Below are positions 1-8,225 of a stretch of 64,000 bases of DNA, piece after piece; position 1 is the stretch's first letter, and every line of letters starts with the position of its first letter. The DNA lies in contig CAYNOR010000001.1 in NCBI GenBank assembly GCA_964398915.1, forward strand, positions 306,873 through 370,872. The letters run 5' to 3'. This DNA is from Tichowtungia sp964398915. GTDB taxonomy: Bacteria; Verrucomicrobiota; Kiritimatiellia; Kiritimatiellales; Tichowtungiaceae. The position numbers were made by a program, and so were the translations under genes. The notes beneath the pieces were generated by a model. That model was not told the origin of the DNA. It worked only from the letters and a program-made list of their open reading frames with translations, and did no database searches.

Positions 1-725
1 CCGGCTTCAACTTGGCTGCTCTCTTGCAGTGCGCGCAAGAGATTCATTTGCAAGGCTGGCTGACGGCTGTCCTGATCCAGCAGACGTATACATAAAGGAA
101 CCGCCTCAGCATAAAGCCCCTGCAACATATAAATATCAACGAGCATCTGCTGCGCCTCCCGGTTGTCCGGAGTAATACGCAAAGCCTGCCCGAGCCGCCC
201 GGCCGCTTCGTCGTTTATGCCCCGCCGGCTTAATGATTCGGCAGAACGCAGATGCTGCTCCGTCTGCTCCCACTGCGCCAGCCGCTGTTTAATCAACGCA
301 GCACTAACCGCCTGTGCAGAAGGCTCCGCCGCCCCAGCTGGAAGTTCTCCCGTCGTGGAGGATTTTTCCATCCGCATGGCGTTAGCTGCCCACTGCTGCT
401 GTTTTTTCTCAGACGGTTTATCCAGGAGGCTCAACGCCCATTTCAACGCGACAAAACCTGCAACCAGAAGTACGACGATCAAAACGGTTCGGAACAGAAG
501 AATTGCGATCGCCTTATTGCTGGCGCGATTACTGGTCTCTTCACGAATACGGGCGGGACTGTGCCGCGACGTTCGATGAGTCTGCCGCCCGCCTGAACCC
601 GCAGAATAGTCGTCCAGCGGGGTTTCTCCGGCGTGCTGGGAATAAAAGTTATCCGCCGGGACCGACCGCGCAGTTCGCGGGCTGACCTTAGCGGTTTGAG
701 TGTTTTTTTTACCGAATAATTTCAT
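1..725 (-). CDS. Membrane-anchored repeat-type protein, C-terminal part outside window
   Basis: I translated this by hand: an ORF starts with ATG at 725 and stays open to base 1, giving about 241 residues with the 3' end missing. The first 75 or so residues are polar, basic and low in complexity. A single hydrophobic segment follows (around residues 76-95, ILLFRTVLIVVLLVAGFVAL), then a Gln/Ala-rich linker. From about residue 150 there are helical pairs that look like TPR units (for example INDEAAGRLGQALRITPDN and YAEAVPLCIRLLDQD). This fits a single-pass inner-membrane protein with a TPR domain for protein contacts. It is divergent from rmuC. I cannot assign a function, and the TPR call rests on pattern only. 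Confidence 0.6.
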   Translation of the reverse strand, partial: MKLFGKKNTQTAKVSPRTARSVPADNFYSQHAGETPLDDYSAGSGGRQTHRTSRHSPARIREETSNRASNKAIAILLFRTVLIVVLLVAGFVALKWALSLLDKPSEKKQQQWAANAMRMEKSSTTGELPAGAAEPSAQAVSAALIKQRLAQWEQTEQHLRSAESLSRRGINDEAAGRLGQALRITPDNREAQQMLVDIYMLQGLYAEAVPLCIRLLDQDSRQPALQMNLLRALQESSQVEA

Positions 726-831
726 GATTTAACGCGTTCCGGTCTGACAACAAAACGGTTGCAGTATCGGGCGGTACGCGTAAAGTGTCAAGCGTTGCGG
801 GTTGCTTCCGGAGCCCGTCGGGAGACGTTTT

Positions 832-1923
832 ATGGAACTTTTTATTTTAACCCTTTTGGTGCTTGTCGCCCTGCTGATACTGGTTCAACTCGGCCTGGCG
901 CTCCATGGCAGCGGACGGCAGGACACGCGGCTCGAAATGCTCACGCGCGGCCTCAATACACTCACCGAACAGATAGACGGCCGCGCCCGCAAAAGCGAAG
1001 AGGCGGTTCAGTCACAAATCGAAAAACTGATTGCCTCCAATAATCAGCGCCTGGATCAGATCAGCGAGAAAGTCGAGCAGCGGCTGGATAAAGGGTTTAA
1101 AGAAACCACCACCGTTTTCAGCGATGTGCTTAAACGCCTGGCATTGATTGATAAAGCCCAGGAAAAAATCGATAAACTCACCGAAAATGTCGTCAGTCTT
1201 CAGGACGTTCTGTCCGACAAACGCTCGCGCGGGGCCTTCGGCGAAGTACAGCTCAGCGCACTCATTTCAAATATGATGCCCGAAAACAGCTATTCTCTTC
1301 AGCACACCTTCCCGAACGGCGTGCGGGCTGACTGCGTACTGTTTCTGCCGGACCCGACCGGCACCATCTGCATTGATTCAAAATTTCCACTCGAAGGGTA
1401 CCGGCGCATGACCGACCTGTCGCTGGGCGAAACCGACCGCACCGCCGCCGAACGCCAGTTCCGGCAGGACATCAAAAAACACATCAAAGACATCGCCGGT
1501 AAATATATCCTGCCCGGCACCACATCCGACGGGGCGATGATGTTTATTCCGGCGGAAGCCGTTTTTGCTGAAATTCACGGACACTATCCGGATCTCGTCG
1601 AAGAAGCACAGCGCGCGCGCGTCTGGATGACCTCGCCCACCACCATGATGGCAGTACTCACCACAGCACGCGCCGTGCTGAAAGATTCAGCCACCCGTCA
1701 GCAGGTGCATTTGATCAAAGAGCATTTGGTGGCGCTGGCGCAGGACTTCAGCCGCTTTCAGGAGCGCATGGACAAACTGGCCGCACATATCGGTCAGGCC
1801 CACAAAGACGTTGATGACGTACAAACCTCGGCCCGCAAAATCACCAGCCGCTTCGGCAAAATTGAAAAGGTTGATCTCTCAGGCGAAAGACCGGCTACGC
1901 TGGATGATTCGTCCGATTCCTGA
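832..1923 (+). CDS. rmuC: DNA recombination protein RmuC
   Basis: The ATG at 832 is chosen because GGGAG lies about 8 bases upstream and the protein then begins directly with an N-terminal membrane segment (MELFILTLLVLVALLILVQL). The order is: membrane anchor (residues 1-22), a Gln/Glu/Lys-rich coiled coil (about 30-125), then the RmuC nuclease-like domain with SRGAFGEVQL, ADCVLFLPDPTG and IDSKFPLEGY. The last motif carries the acidic/Lys pattern of a PD-(D/E)XK fold. At 363 residues it is a normal to short family member. RmuC limits inversions at short inverted repeats, which is notable given how many such repeats this window contains. Its 3' end overlaps the convergent hsdR by 29 bp. Confidence 0.9.
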   Translation: MELFILTLLVLVALLILVQLGLALHGSGRQDTRLEMLTRGLNTLTEQIDGRARKSEEAVQSQIEKLIASNNQRLDQISEKVEQRLDKGFKETTTVFSDVLKRLALIDKAQEKIDKLTENVVSLQDVLSDKRSRGAFGEVQLSALISNMMPENSYSLQHTFPNGVRADCVLFLPDPTGTICIDSKFPLEGYRRMTDLSLGETDRTAAERQFRQDIKKHIKDIAGKYILPGTTSDGAMMFIPAEAVFAEIHGHYPDLVEEAQRARVWMTSPTTMMAVLTTARAVLKDSATRQQVHLIKEHLVALAQDFSRFQERMDKLAAHIGQAHKDVDDVQTSARKITSRFGKIEKVDLSGERPATLDDSSDS

Positions 1924-4900
1924 ACGCCGTTCCCGAGAAAAAAGCGGGGTCAATTGACACCAGTTCGTTAGCGATCATTTCCGCCTGTTTCAGTACCGTT
2001 TCCGTGGCCAGCAACTGCATGTCTGGCGGATAGCCGTATTGGCGAAGCAGGCGCTTAACGATGACCTTCAGCTTGGCTCGTACGTTTTCTTTAATCGTCC
2101 AGTCAATCGTGGCGTTCTCGCGGATTTTCTGAAACAGCACAACCGCAAGTTCACGCAAGGTTTCCTGCTTCATCAGCTCCCGAGCACTGTCATTGCTGGC
2201 TACCGCCGTATAGAAGGCGTATTCAAAATCACTCAGTCCGAGCTGCTTCGCTTCGCTATCCGAAGCCACAATTTCCTTACTGATCCGGATGAGCTCTTCC
2301 ATCACTTCGGCGGCAGTCAGAATCTTGTTGTGATACTTTTTAATGGCGGCTTCCAGCATCTCCATCAGCGACTTGCTTTGCACCAGATTCTTTTTAGCAC
2401 GGGCCTTGAGCTCTTCATTGAGCAGTTTTTTCAGCACCTCAAGCGCAACATTCTTGTGCTGATACCCTATCAGTTCGGCCAGAAACTCTTCAGACAGAAT
2501 CGATATGTCCGGCTTCTTAATGCCCGCCGCATCAAAGATATCAATCACCTTTTCTGACACCAAGGCCTGATCAATCACCTGACGGATGGTGGTTTCGATC
2601 TCTTCGTTACTGCGGCCTTCGCCGGTACCGTCAAACTTAGCCAGTCGCGCCTTTACCGCCTGAAAGAATCCCACTTCGTCTTTTGCATCCATCGCCTGCT
2701 CATGGGGAATGGCAATGGCAAAGGCCAGAGAAAGCGCTGTCACTTCGTTGATATAGCGCTTCCGTCCGTCTTCCAGTCCTAAAACATGTTCTTCCGCCGC
2801 CAGAATTAGCGACAGTTTCCTGGCGGTATCGGCCTCAAAATAGTCTTCGTAGGCGAAGCCGTGGTACATGGCAGAAACCACTTCAATTTTTTCCAACATC
2901 AAGGCCACGGCCTGATCCTGCGCCAACGTCGGATCGCCCTTGCCGCCCGCATCGGAATAAAACGACAACGCTTCTTTCAGGTCTGCGGCTATTCCCAAAT
3001 AGTCCACCACCAAACCGCCGGGCTTATCCATGTGTACCCGGTTGACCCGTGCGATAGCCTGCATCAGATTGTGGCCCTTCATCGGCTTGTCGATGTAGAG
3101 CGTATGCAAACCCGGAACGTCAAAGCCGGTCAGCCACATATCGCGAACAATCACCAGCTTGAGCGGGTCATCATCGTTTTTCATCCGCTCAGCCAGCGTT
3201 TTGCGTTGTTCCTTGGAGGTGTGGTGCTTGGATAAAAGCGGCCCGTCGCTAGAGCTGGCCGTCATCACCACCTTGATTACGCCCTTAGTGAGATCGTCCG
3301 AATGCCACTCCGGCCTGAGCGCTGTGATTTCTTTATAGAGTTCGGCAGCGATACGGCGCGACATACTCACGATCATACCCTTGCCGGCAAAAACCTCCTG
3401 CCGCGCCTCGAAATGGCTGATGATGTCTCTCGCAATACTTCGGGTGCGCTGTTCACTGCCGATCAGCGCCTCCATCCGCGTCCACTTGGCTTTGGCCTTC
3501 ATTTCGGCTTCGCCGAAACCCTCAGCCCCAGCCCTTCTCCCAACGGGAGACGGGAAATCTTCTTCGTCCTCTCCCTCTGGGAGAGGCCCGGTGAGGGTTT
3601 CATCGAACGATGAAATAAGTTTTTTACCCTCATCACTCAGGCCCACCTTGGCCAAGCGGCTTTCGTAGAAAATCCGGACGGTCGCGCCGTCTTCCACCGC
3701 CTGGGCAATGTCGTAGATATCCACATAATTGCCGAACACCGCCGGTGTGTTCACATCGGTCTTTTCAATCGGTGTGCCGGTAAAACCAAGATAGGTGGCA
3801 TTTGGCAGCGCATCGCGCAGATACTTGGCAAACCCGTACACCACCTTTTTACCGATTACCACGCCACGGGAATCTTTTTCATCGATAGTCTTGGCGCCAA
3901 AGCCGTATTGGGTGCGGTGCGCTTCATCGGCAATCACCACGATATTGGAACGGGCGGAAAGCTCTTCATACACATTGCCTTCGTCCGGCTGGAACTTTTG
4001 AATCGTCGAAAAAACCACTCCGCCCGAAGCCACCTTCAGCAGCTCCTTCAAATGGTCGCGGTTTTCTGCCTGCACCGGATCCTGCCGCAGCAACTGCCGG
4101 GATGCGGCAAAGGTATCGAACAGCTGATCGTCCAAATCGTTGCGGTCAGTAATCACCAGCACGGTCGGATTATCCAGCGCCAGCACGATCTTGCCGGTAT
4201 AAAACACCATCGAAAGCGACTTACCCGAACCCTGCGTATGCCAAACCACCCCGGCTTTTTTATCGCCCTTCGGCTGATCTGTCACCGCTGGCAGTCCGTA
4301 GCTCACCGGACTCTCCTGCACACACCAATCCTCATTACGGTTTATAGCCCGCAAGGTGGAGCTCACCGCCGCATTGACGGCGTAATACTGGTGATAGGCC
4401 GCCAGCTTTTTGATGGTTGTCATGGTGGTCATACCATGGCAACCACCCTCTCTTCCGTCTCTCCCAGAGGGAGAGAAACTTGAGGCGACTCCGTCGCTAC
4501 CTGCGGGAGAAAGGTTTTCGGTAATCGCTGTCAGAACTTTTTCGGGATCGTTAAGCAATTCTTCATTCCTGAATCGCAGAACTCTATTACCCAAACTGGT
4601 GAGATATTTATCCCGGATTCCGTCTTTTCTTTTTTGAGCATCCTCATCATGAACCCCGCCATCAAACTCGATAACCAGCCGTTCTGAATGGCAGTAGAAA
4701 TCGACAATGTAATGCCCGATCTGATGCTGCCGTCTGAATTTTAAATCCAGCAACCGCTTGTTCCTGACCAGCTCCCAAAAGATATCCTCCGCCTCCGTCT
4801 GCTTTTCCCGCAACTCCCGCACCTTCTCAATCATCCCGGTAAAAGGTAATCCCCCGCGATAGTGATAAGACCCTCCCTTTATCCCTCCCAAAGGGAGGGA

Positions 4901-5755
4901 GGGTTGTGTTTGATCACCCTTCCGTTCATAAAAACTTCCCTCCCTTTGGGAGGGATTGAGGGAGGGTTGTGTTTGAACGGCCTTTCGTTCAAACACAATA
5001 AAATGGCGCAACAGATCCAGTAGCGTCGCCTTGTTCAGCATCCCGTTAATCAGCGTTTCCAGCTGACTGACCAGCGGCGAGGCTTCGTCTTTACCGTCGG
5101 CGCTTTTCCAAGCCATGAACCGCTGAAAGCCCGCCGAAAGCGCGCCGGCCTTGGCTTCCAAACCGTCGGAAATCACCACAAACGCATTACTGGCAAACAG
5201 GCTCGGAATCGTCGCTTTGTAGGTTTCGATCTGTTGGTATGCCGTCTTGATCGTGGCGTTTTCATCGGCAGCGTTTTTCAGCTCAAGCACCACCAGCGGA
5301 ATCCCATTCACGAAAAGGATCAGGTCGGGCCGCTTGTTCTGGTGGTTTTCAATCACCGTAAACTGATTGGCCACCAAAAATTCGTTGTTTCCCGGACGGG
5401 CAAAATCGATCAGCCAAACCAGCTCACCGCGCTCGGTGCCATCGTGCTGACGGCTCACCTTCACCCCTTCGGTCAGCAGACGGTGGAAGGCTTCATTATT
5501 AGCCAGCAGATCGGGCGAGTGAATGCGCTGAACTTCTTTGAGCGCGGCTTGCAGCACCCCGGATGGCAGCTTGGGATTGATCCGCTTGATCGCCTGCTCC
5601 AGCCGACCGGTCAGCAACACATCGCCGTAATGCCCGCGCTCCGGACGGTCGCCATCGGGGGCAATGTCCGGCGCATAAATCGCGCTGTAGCCCAGCCGCT
5701 CAAACAGCTTAATGGCAAATTCTTCAATCGCGGATTCGGTCAGTAACTTACTCAT
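1895..5755 (-). CDS. hsdR: Type I restriction enzyme R subunit (HsdR) with inserted DUF559 domain
   Basis: This is the motor and nuclease subunit of a type I restriction system. The N-terminal nuclease domain carries VVLELKN (about residues 145-155). The SF2 helicase shows Walker A (TQGSGKS, about residue 510), DEAH (IADEAHRTQYG, about 610), FTGTP and the motif VI region QAIARVNRV. The C-terminal helical domain is complete. At 1286 residues it is some 200 longer than usual. The excess is a 188-residue block at about 258-445 that holds a full DUF559 nuclease domain, plus about 25 residues near 715-745 made by a GC-rich palindrome. Both lie between conserved blocks and keep the frame. The ATG at 5755 starts just after the TCTCTTAA cluster. 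The last 29 bp overlap rmuC. Whether the inserted protein still cuts DNA is unknown. Confidence 0.93.
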   Translation of the reverse strand: MSKLLTESAIEEFAIKLFERLGYSAIYAPDIAPDGDRPERGHYGDVLLTGRLEQAIKRINPKLPSGVLQAALKEVQRIHSPDLLANNEAFHRLLTEGVKVSRQHDGTERGELVWLIDFARPGNNEFLVANQFTVIENHQNKRPDLILFVNGIPLVVLELKNAADENATIKTAYQQIETYKATIPSLFASNAFVVISDGLEAKAGALSAGFQRFMAWKSADGKDEASPLVSQLETLINGMLNKATLLDLLRHFIVFERKAVQTQPSLNPSQREGSFYERKGDQTQPSLPLGGIKGGSYHYRGGLPFTGMIEKVRELREKQTEAEDIFWELVRNKRLLDLKFRRQHQIGHYIVDFYCHSERLVIEFDGGVHDEDAQKRKDGIRDKYLTSLGNRVLRFRNEELLNDPEKVLTAITENLSPAGSDGVASSFSPSGRDGREGGCHGMTTMTTIKKLAAYHQYYAVNAAVSSTLRAINRNEDWCVQESPVSYGLPAVTDQPKGDKKAGVVWHTQGSGKSLSMVFYTGKIVLALDNPTVLVITDRNDLDDQLFDTFAASRQLLRQDPVQAENRDHLKELLKVASGGVVFSTIQKFQPDEGNVYEELSARSNIVVIADEAHRTQYGFGAKTIDEKDSRGVVIGKKVVYGFAKYLRDALPNATYLGFTGTPIEKTDVNTPAVFGNYVDIYDIAQAVEDGATVRIFYESRLAKVGLSDEGKKLISSFDETLTGPLPEGEDEEDFPSPVGRRAGAEGFGEAEMKAKAKWTRMEALIGSEQRTRSIARDIISHFEARQEVFAGKGMIVSMSRRIAAELYKEITALRPEWHSDDLTKGVIKVVMTASSSDGPLLSKHHTSKEQRKTLAERMKNDDDPLKLVIVRDMWLTGFDVPGLHTLYIDKPMKGHNLMQAIARVNRVHMDKPGGLVVDYLGIAADLKEALSFYSDAGGKGDPTLAQDQAVALMLEKIEVVSAMYHGFAYEDYFEADTARKLSLILAAEEHVLGLEDGRKRYINEVTALSLAFAIAIPHEQAMDAKDEVGFFQAVKARLAKFDGTGEGRSNEEIETTIRQVIDQALVSEKVIDIFDAAGIKKPDISILSEEFLAELIGYQHKNVALEVLKKLLNEELKARAKKNLVQSKSLMEMLEAAIKKYHNKILTAAEVMEELIRISKEIVASDSEAKQLGLSDFEYAFYTAVASNDSARELMKQETLRELAVVLFQKIRENATIDWTIKENVRAKLKVIVKRLLRQYGYPPDMQLLATETVLKQAEMIANELVSIDPAFFSGTAFRNRTNHPA
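3505..3602. repeat. GC-rich palindromic repeat, in frame within hsdR
   Basis: Two inverted pieces of the CTCTCCC/GGGAGAG type (CTTCTCCCAACGGGAGACGG and CCTCTCCCTCTGGGAGAGG) lie inside hsdR between the helicase and C-terminal parts. They encode GPLPEGEDEEDFPSPVGRR, a Pro/Gly/Glu-rich segment not expected in HsdR. The same word family borders the DUF559 block and occurs in hsdM and a GHMP kinase. Confidence 0.75.
4415..4984 (-). mobile_element. DUF559 endonuclease-domain cassette inserted in hsdR
   Basis: HsdR proteins normally run directly from ...RHFIVFE to ...IKKLAAYHQYY. Here 188 residues separate these blocks. The core (about residues 308-415) is a complete DUF559 / Vsr-like nuclease domain: EAEDIFWELVRNK, KFRRQHQIGHYIVDFYC, LVIEFDGGVH and VLRFRNEELL, including the D and E-x-D residues of that fold. 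On one side lie two tandem copies of a unit encoding ERK-(A/G)-(V/D)-QTQPSL with CCCTCCC/GGGAGGG palindromes (about 4868-4990). On the other is a TCTCCCAGAGGGAGA palindrome (about 4443-4510). The flanking palindromes and intact frame suggest a mobile in-frame cassette. This is inference from the alignment of conserved blocks. Confidence 0.8.
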
Positions 5756-5777
5756 TTATTGCGCTTCCCTGCCGAGT

Positions 5778-5912
5778 TCTCTTAATAATCAGCCATTTAA
5801 GAGAATCAACTATAGCCCTAAGTATTTGCATATTAACGATATGTGAAAATCAAGCATCGCGCCGCTCTCTTAAACCTCTCTTAAATTGTTCTCTTGGCTT
5901 CATTTTAAGAGA
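5778..5912. promoter_or_regulatory. Cluster of five TCTCTTAA words upstream of hsdR
   Basis: The 8-mer TCTCTTAA occurs exactly at 5778-5785, 5866-5873 and 5877-5884, and as its complement TTAAGAGA at 5797-5804 and 5905-5912. The first pair forms an inverted repeat with an 11-base gap, and the middle two are 11 bases apart, about one helix turn. All lie in the short gap between the AlbA-ATPase gene and hsdR (the last covers the stop codon of the former), where a promoter or operator for hsdR would sit. Confidence 0.55.
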
Positions 5913-7548
5913 CCCATTTCGGGCGAAAAGTGGTTCCGGCATTCCTTATTTTCCCGGCTACCCGCAACTCGGTAATAAGGTTGCCGACCTTGTTTCTCTT
6001 TTGCTTATCATCCATCCAATCGGGCAATTTGTTCCAAAGAAGCTCATCCATATCTTTGCGGGTCATGGAACCATGCTCACCAATCGCCTTGCAGATCAGA
6101 TCGAGATAATACTGCTTATCAAAAGCTCGGTTCTTGCTGTAGGAAGCCTTTTGCCCCGTCTTTTGCGCCACCAGTTTAGCAATGTAGAAATTCGGCTTGT
6201 GCCCCTCGATCAGGCCCTTGGCCTTCAACAGGTTTTTTTCGGCATCATCCAGCGGTTGGCGCTTCTGCACTTTATCCAGCGCGATAATCTCCTGAAGCGT
6301 CAGCTTGCCGTTACCGGCCAGCAATCGCGCATAATCTATATCCAGCACTTTTCCGGTCAGCGTGACCTGAACCCGGTTGCCGGAAAGATCGTAATCGGGG
6401 AGCGGAAAGAACCGCTGCTTCTGAAACATAAACAGCTTACGGATACCGCCACCCGCCGTATCCACCATTTTAAGATTGAACATCGCCGTCGCCAGAAAAC
6501 GGTTGCGATAATGCTCTTCGGGCGCATCCTCCATTACCACGCGCTGAACATTGCCCGGCACAAAACTTCCCAGATTGGTAAACGTGAGGCTGTCTTCGCG
6601 TTCAACCACATTGATTCGTCCGGCCAGCGTATAGTCCTGATGGGCAATACAGTTATTCAGCGCCTCGCGGATGGCATAAGGCTCATACTGATCCGTCTCT
6701 TCCGGAAACAGGGTGCCTTCGCGGATATAGCGGTACTTCAGATTCCTGATTTTCGCATACACTTTATCCGCCGCCAGCAATAGCGGCATTCCGAAAAGGT
6801 CATAATCGCGGTCGTTGCCCTGATGATCCTTCAACAGCCAGCGAATCTTGGCCTCCGCCGGTGACAGGAAATGCTCCGCCTCTTCTTTGCCAAGCAGCAG
6901 TACGGCCGTGCGGGTAATCTGCCCCTTGATGGTCAACTTCGCCTTGTTCAGGAAAGTCGCATCGTCCCAGCCATCCACTTCGCTGGCCTTATCCGGAAAC
7001 TTGTTCTTAAAATTCTTCCGCGCCACCGCCAGCGCTTCCGCATCCAGATCGGCCAGCCCGGCACCGGACACCACGACGGCGCTCCAGTCTTCCTGCGTCG
7101 CCTGTGCGCGGATACGCTCGATCTCTTCCAGATTCAGCGGCGACAGCGCCTCGCCGTCGCGCCCGTAATAATGCCCCTCAAACGCAATCGGCAAACCCTT
7201 GGGCGCGGCAGGAATCTGGAACAGAACAACGCGCCCCTTTTCGTGCTGCACCTCATGGATTTCAATAAAAGTAATGCGGTGGCTGGTCTTGTTGGCGATT
7301 TCTTCCTTCAGGCTGTCCAGATCGGGCCGGTTAATCCGGAACTTGGTTCCGACCACCTGCCGCGCGTTGTTCACACCGAACACCAGCCAGGCGCTGGAAT
7401 GGCGTTGCAGATTGGCTTCGTTGCTCAGCGCTGAAAAATATCTTCCAAGATCGGAAAAAGAAAAGGCATTCTTGGCCTCTTTAAACTCGACCGTTTCGGT
7501 CTCGGCGGGCAGATCAAGCAGGGCTTTCAGTTTTTCGGATATATTCAT
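5905..7548 (-). CDS. AlbA_4 (Schlafen-type) ATPase-like protein
   Basis: A 547-residue protein. The N-terminal AlbA_4/Schlafen-type domain begins at about residue 17 with ETVEFKEAKNAFSFSDLGRYFSALSNEAN in pattern, followed by AWLVFGVNN and HYYGRDG. The middle part has the HATPase_c_4 / RecG-like signature REALNNCIAHQDY with NLGSFVPG after it, and the C-terminus is rich in Lys/Asp and winged-helix-like. Proteins of this type are often called putative DNA-binding or RecG-like; several defence systems carry them. The ATG at 7548 overlaps the stop of the Abi_C gene (ATGA), so the two are translationally coupled in the hsd operon. The biochemical activity is not known. Confidence 0.8.
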   Translation of the reverse strand: MNISEKLKALLDLPAETETVEFKEAKNAFSFSDLGRYFSALSNEANLQRHSSAWLVFGVNNARQVVGTKFRINRPDLDSLKEEIANKTSHRITFIEIHEVQHEKGRVVLFQIPAAPKGLPIAFEGHYYGRDGEALSPLNLEEIERIRAQATQEDWSAVVVSGAGLADLDAEALAVARKNFKNKFPDKASEVDGWDDATFLNKAKLTIKGQITRTAVLLLGKEEAEHFLSPAEAKIRWLLKDHQGNDRDYDLFGMPLLLAADKVYAKIRNLKYRYIREGTLFPEETDQYEPYAIREALNNCIAHQDYTLAGRINVVEREDSLTFTNLGSFVPGNVQRVVMEDAPEEHYRNRFLATAMFNLKMVDTAGGGIRKLFMFQKQRFFPLPDYDLSGNRVQVTLTGKVLDIDYARLLAGNGKLTLQEIIALDKVQKRQPLDDAEKNLLKAKGLIEGHKPNFYIAKLVAQKTGQKASYSKNRAFDKQYYLDLICKAIGEHGSMTRKDMDELLWNKLPDWMDDKQKRNKVGNLITELRVAGKIRNAGTTFRPKWVS

Positions 7549-8225
7549 GCTTCGACTCCGTCTTCTACGGCTGGCTCGGCTTCCGCAAACAGGTTGTATT
7601 CGGTTTTATACGCCTTGTAATCCACATTAAACAGAATTTCGCTGGCGGGGTAGGAATAGTCGCCCATCTCGAATTCACCGTAAAGCTCATCCCACGCCTC
7701 ATTAAAATCATCGGACTCTGCGTATTGGAGTCGAGCCTCTTCGGCTGTCCCGGCTTCCGCCGCCAGAACGATATCCCTGCGCTCCTCAAAAGCGCGGATC
7801 AGGAATACCGCCACCACCAAGGTGCTATCAATCAGAAATTCCCGCGTCAGCAGATCGACCTTGCTGTTGCGCTCCCGCAGCTCTTCCAGCGATTTGCCGT
7901 GCGAGGTCGGGCTGATGTCATTCCGCAAACCGCCGATCTCTTGGCCGATGTTGGCAAGAGACCGCGAAACCTGATTGACCAGATCGGTGTTTGAATAACC
8001 CAGCGCAGAAAAGGACTTTTTTAGAACATCGTTGATGGTTGGCTTGCTGCCCAACTCAACGGCCTTTACCGTGCAAATCTCTTTACCGATGGCCTCAAGC
8101 AACGCCTTCGCATTTTCCAGCGAAACGCTGAAATCCGACTCCAGATGACCTTCAATCCGCTCAACATACAGCTCAAGCCCCTGCCAGCCGCTGTATTGCG
8201 TGATCGTTGCCCGGAGCTTTTTCAT
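7545..8225 (-). CDS. Abortive-infection C-terminal (Abi_C) family protein
   Basis: A 226-residue protein whose central region (about residues 80-135) has RSLANIGQEIGGLRNDISP followed by SHGKS. This is the Arg-Asn...His-Gly pattern of the Abi_C domain seen in abortive-infection proteins, and it resembles HEPN-like folds with an R-x4-6-H core. The C-terminal third is acidic. The ATG at 8225 overlaps the hsdS stop (TGATG); a TTG two codons upstream is less likely. Position inside the type I restriction operon and overlaps on both sides suggest it is made together with the restriction subunits, perhaps as a back-up toxin. That role is inference. Confidence 0.72.
   Translation of the reverse strand: MKKLRATITQYSGWQGLELYVERIEGHLESDFSVSLENAKALLEAIGKEICTVKAVELGSKPTINDVLKKSFSALGYSNTDLVNQVSRSLANIGQEIGGLRNDISPTSHGKSLEELRERNSKVDLLTREFLIDSTLVVAVFLIRAFEERRDIVLAAEAGTAEEARLQYAESDDFNEAWDELYGEFEMGDYSYPASEILFNVDYKAYKTEYNLFAEAEPAVEDGVEA

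Noticed and set aside
5778..5912. CRISPR-like array
   Set aside because: Words are only 8 bases, in both orientations and at unequal distances; no cas gene in the window.
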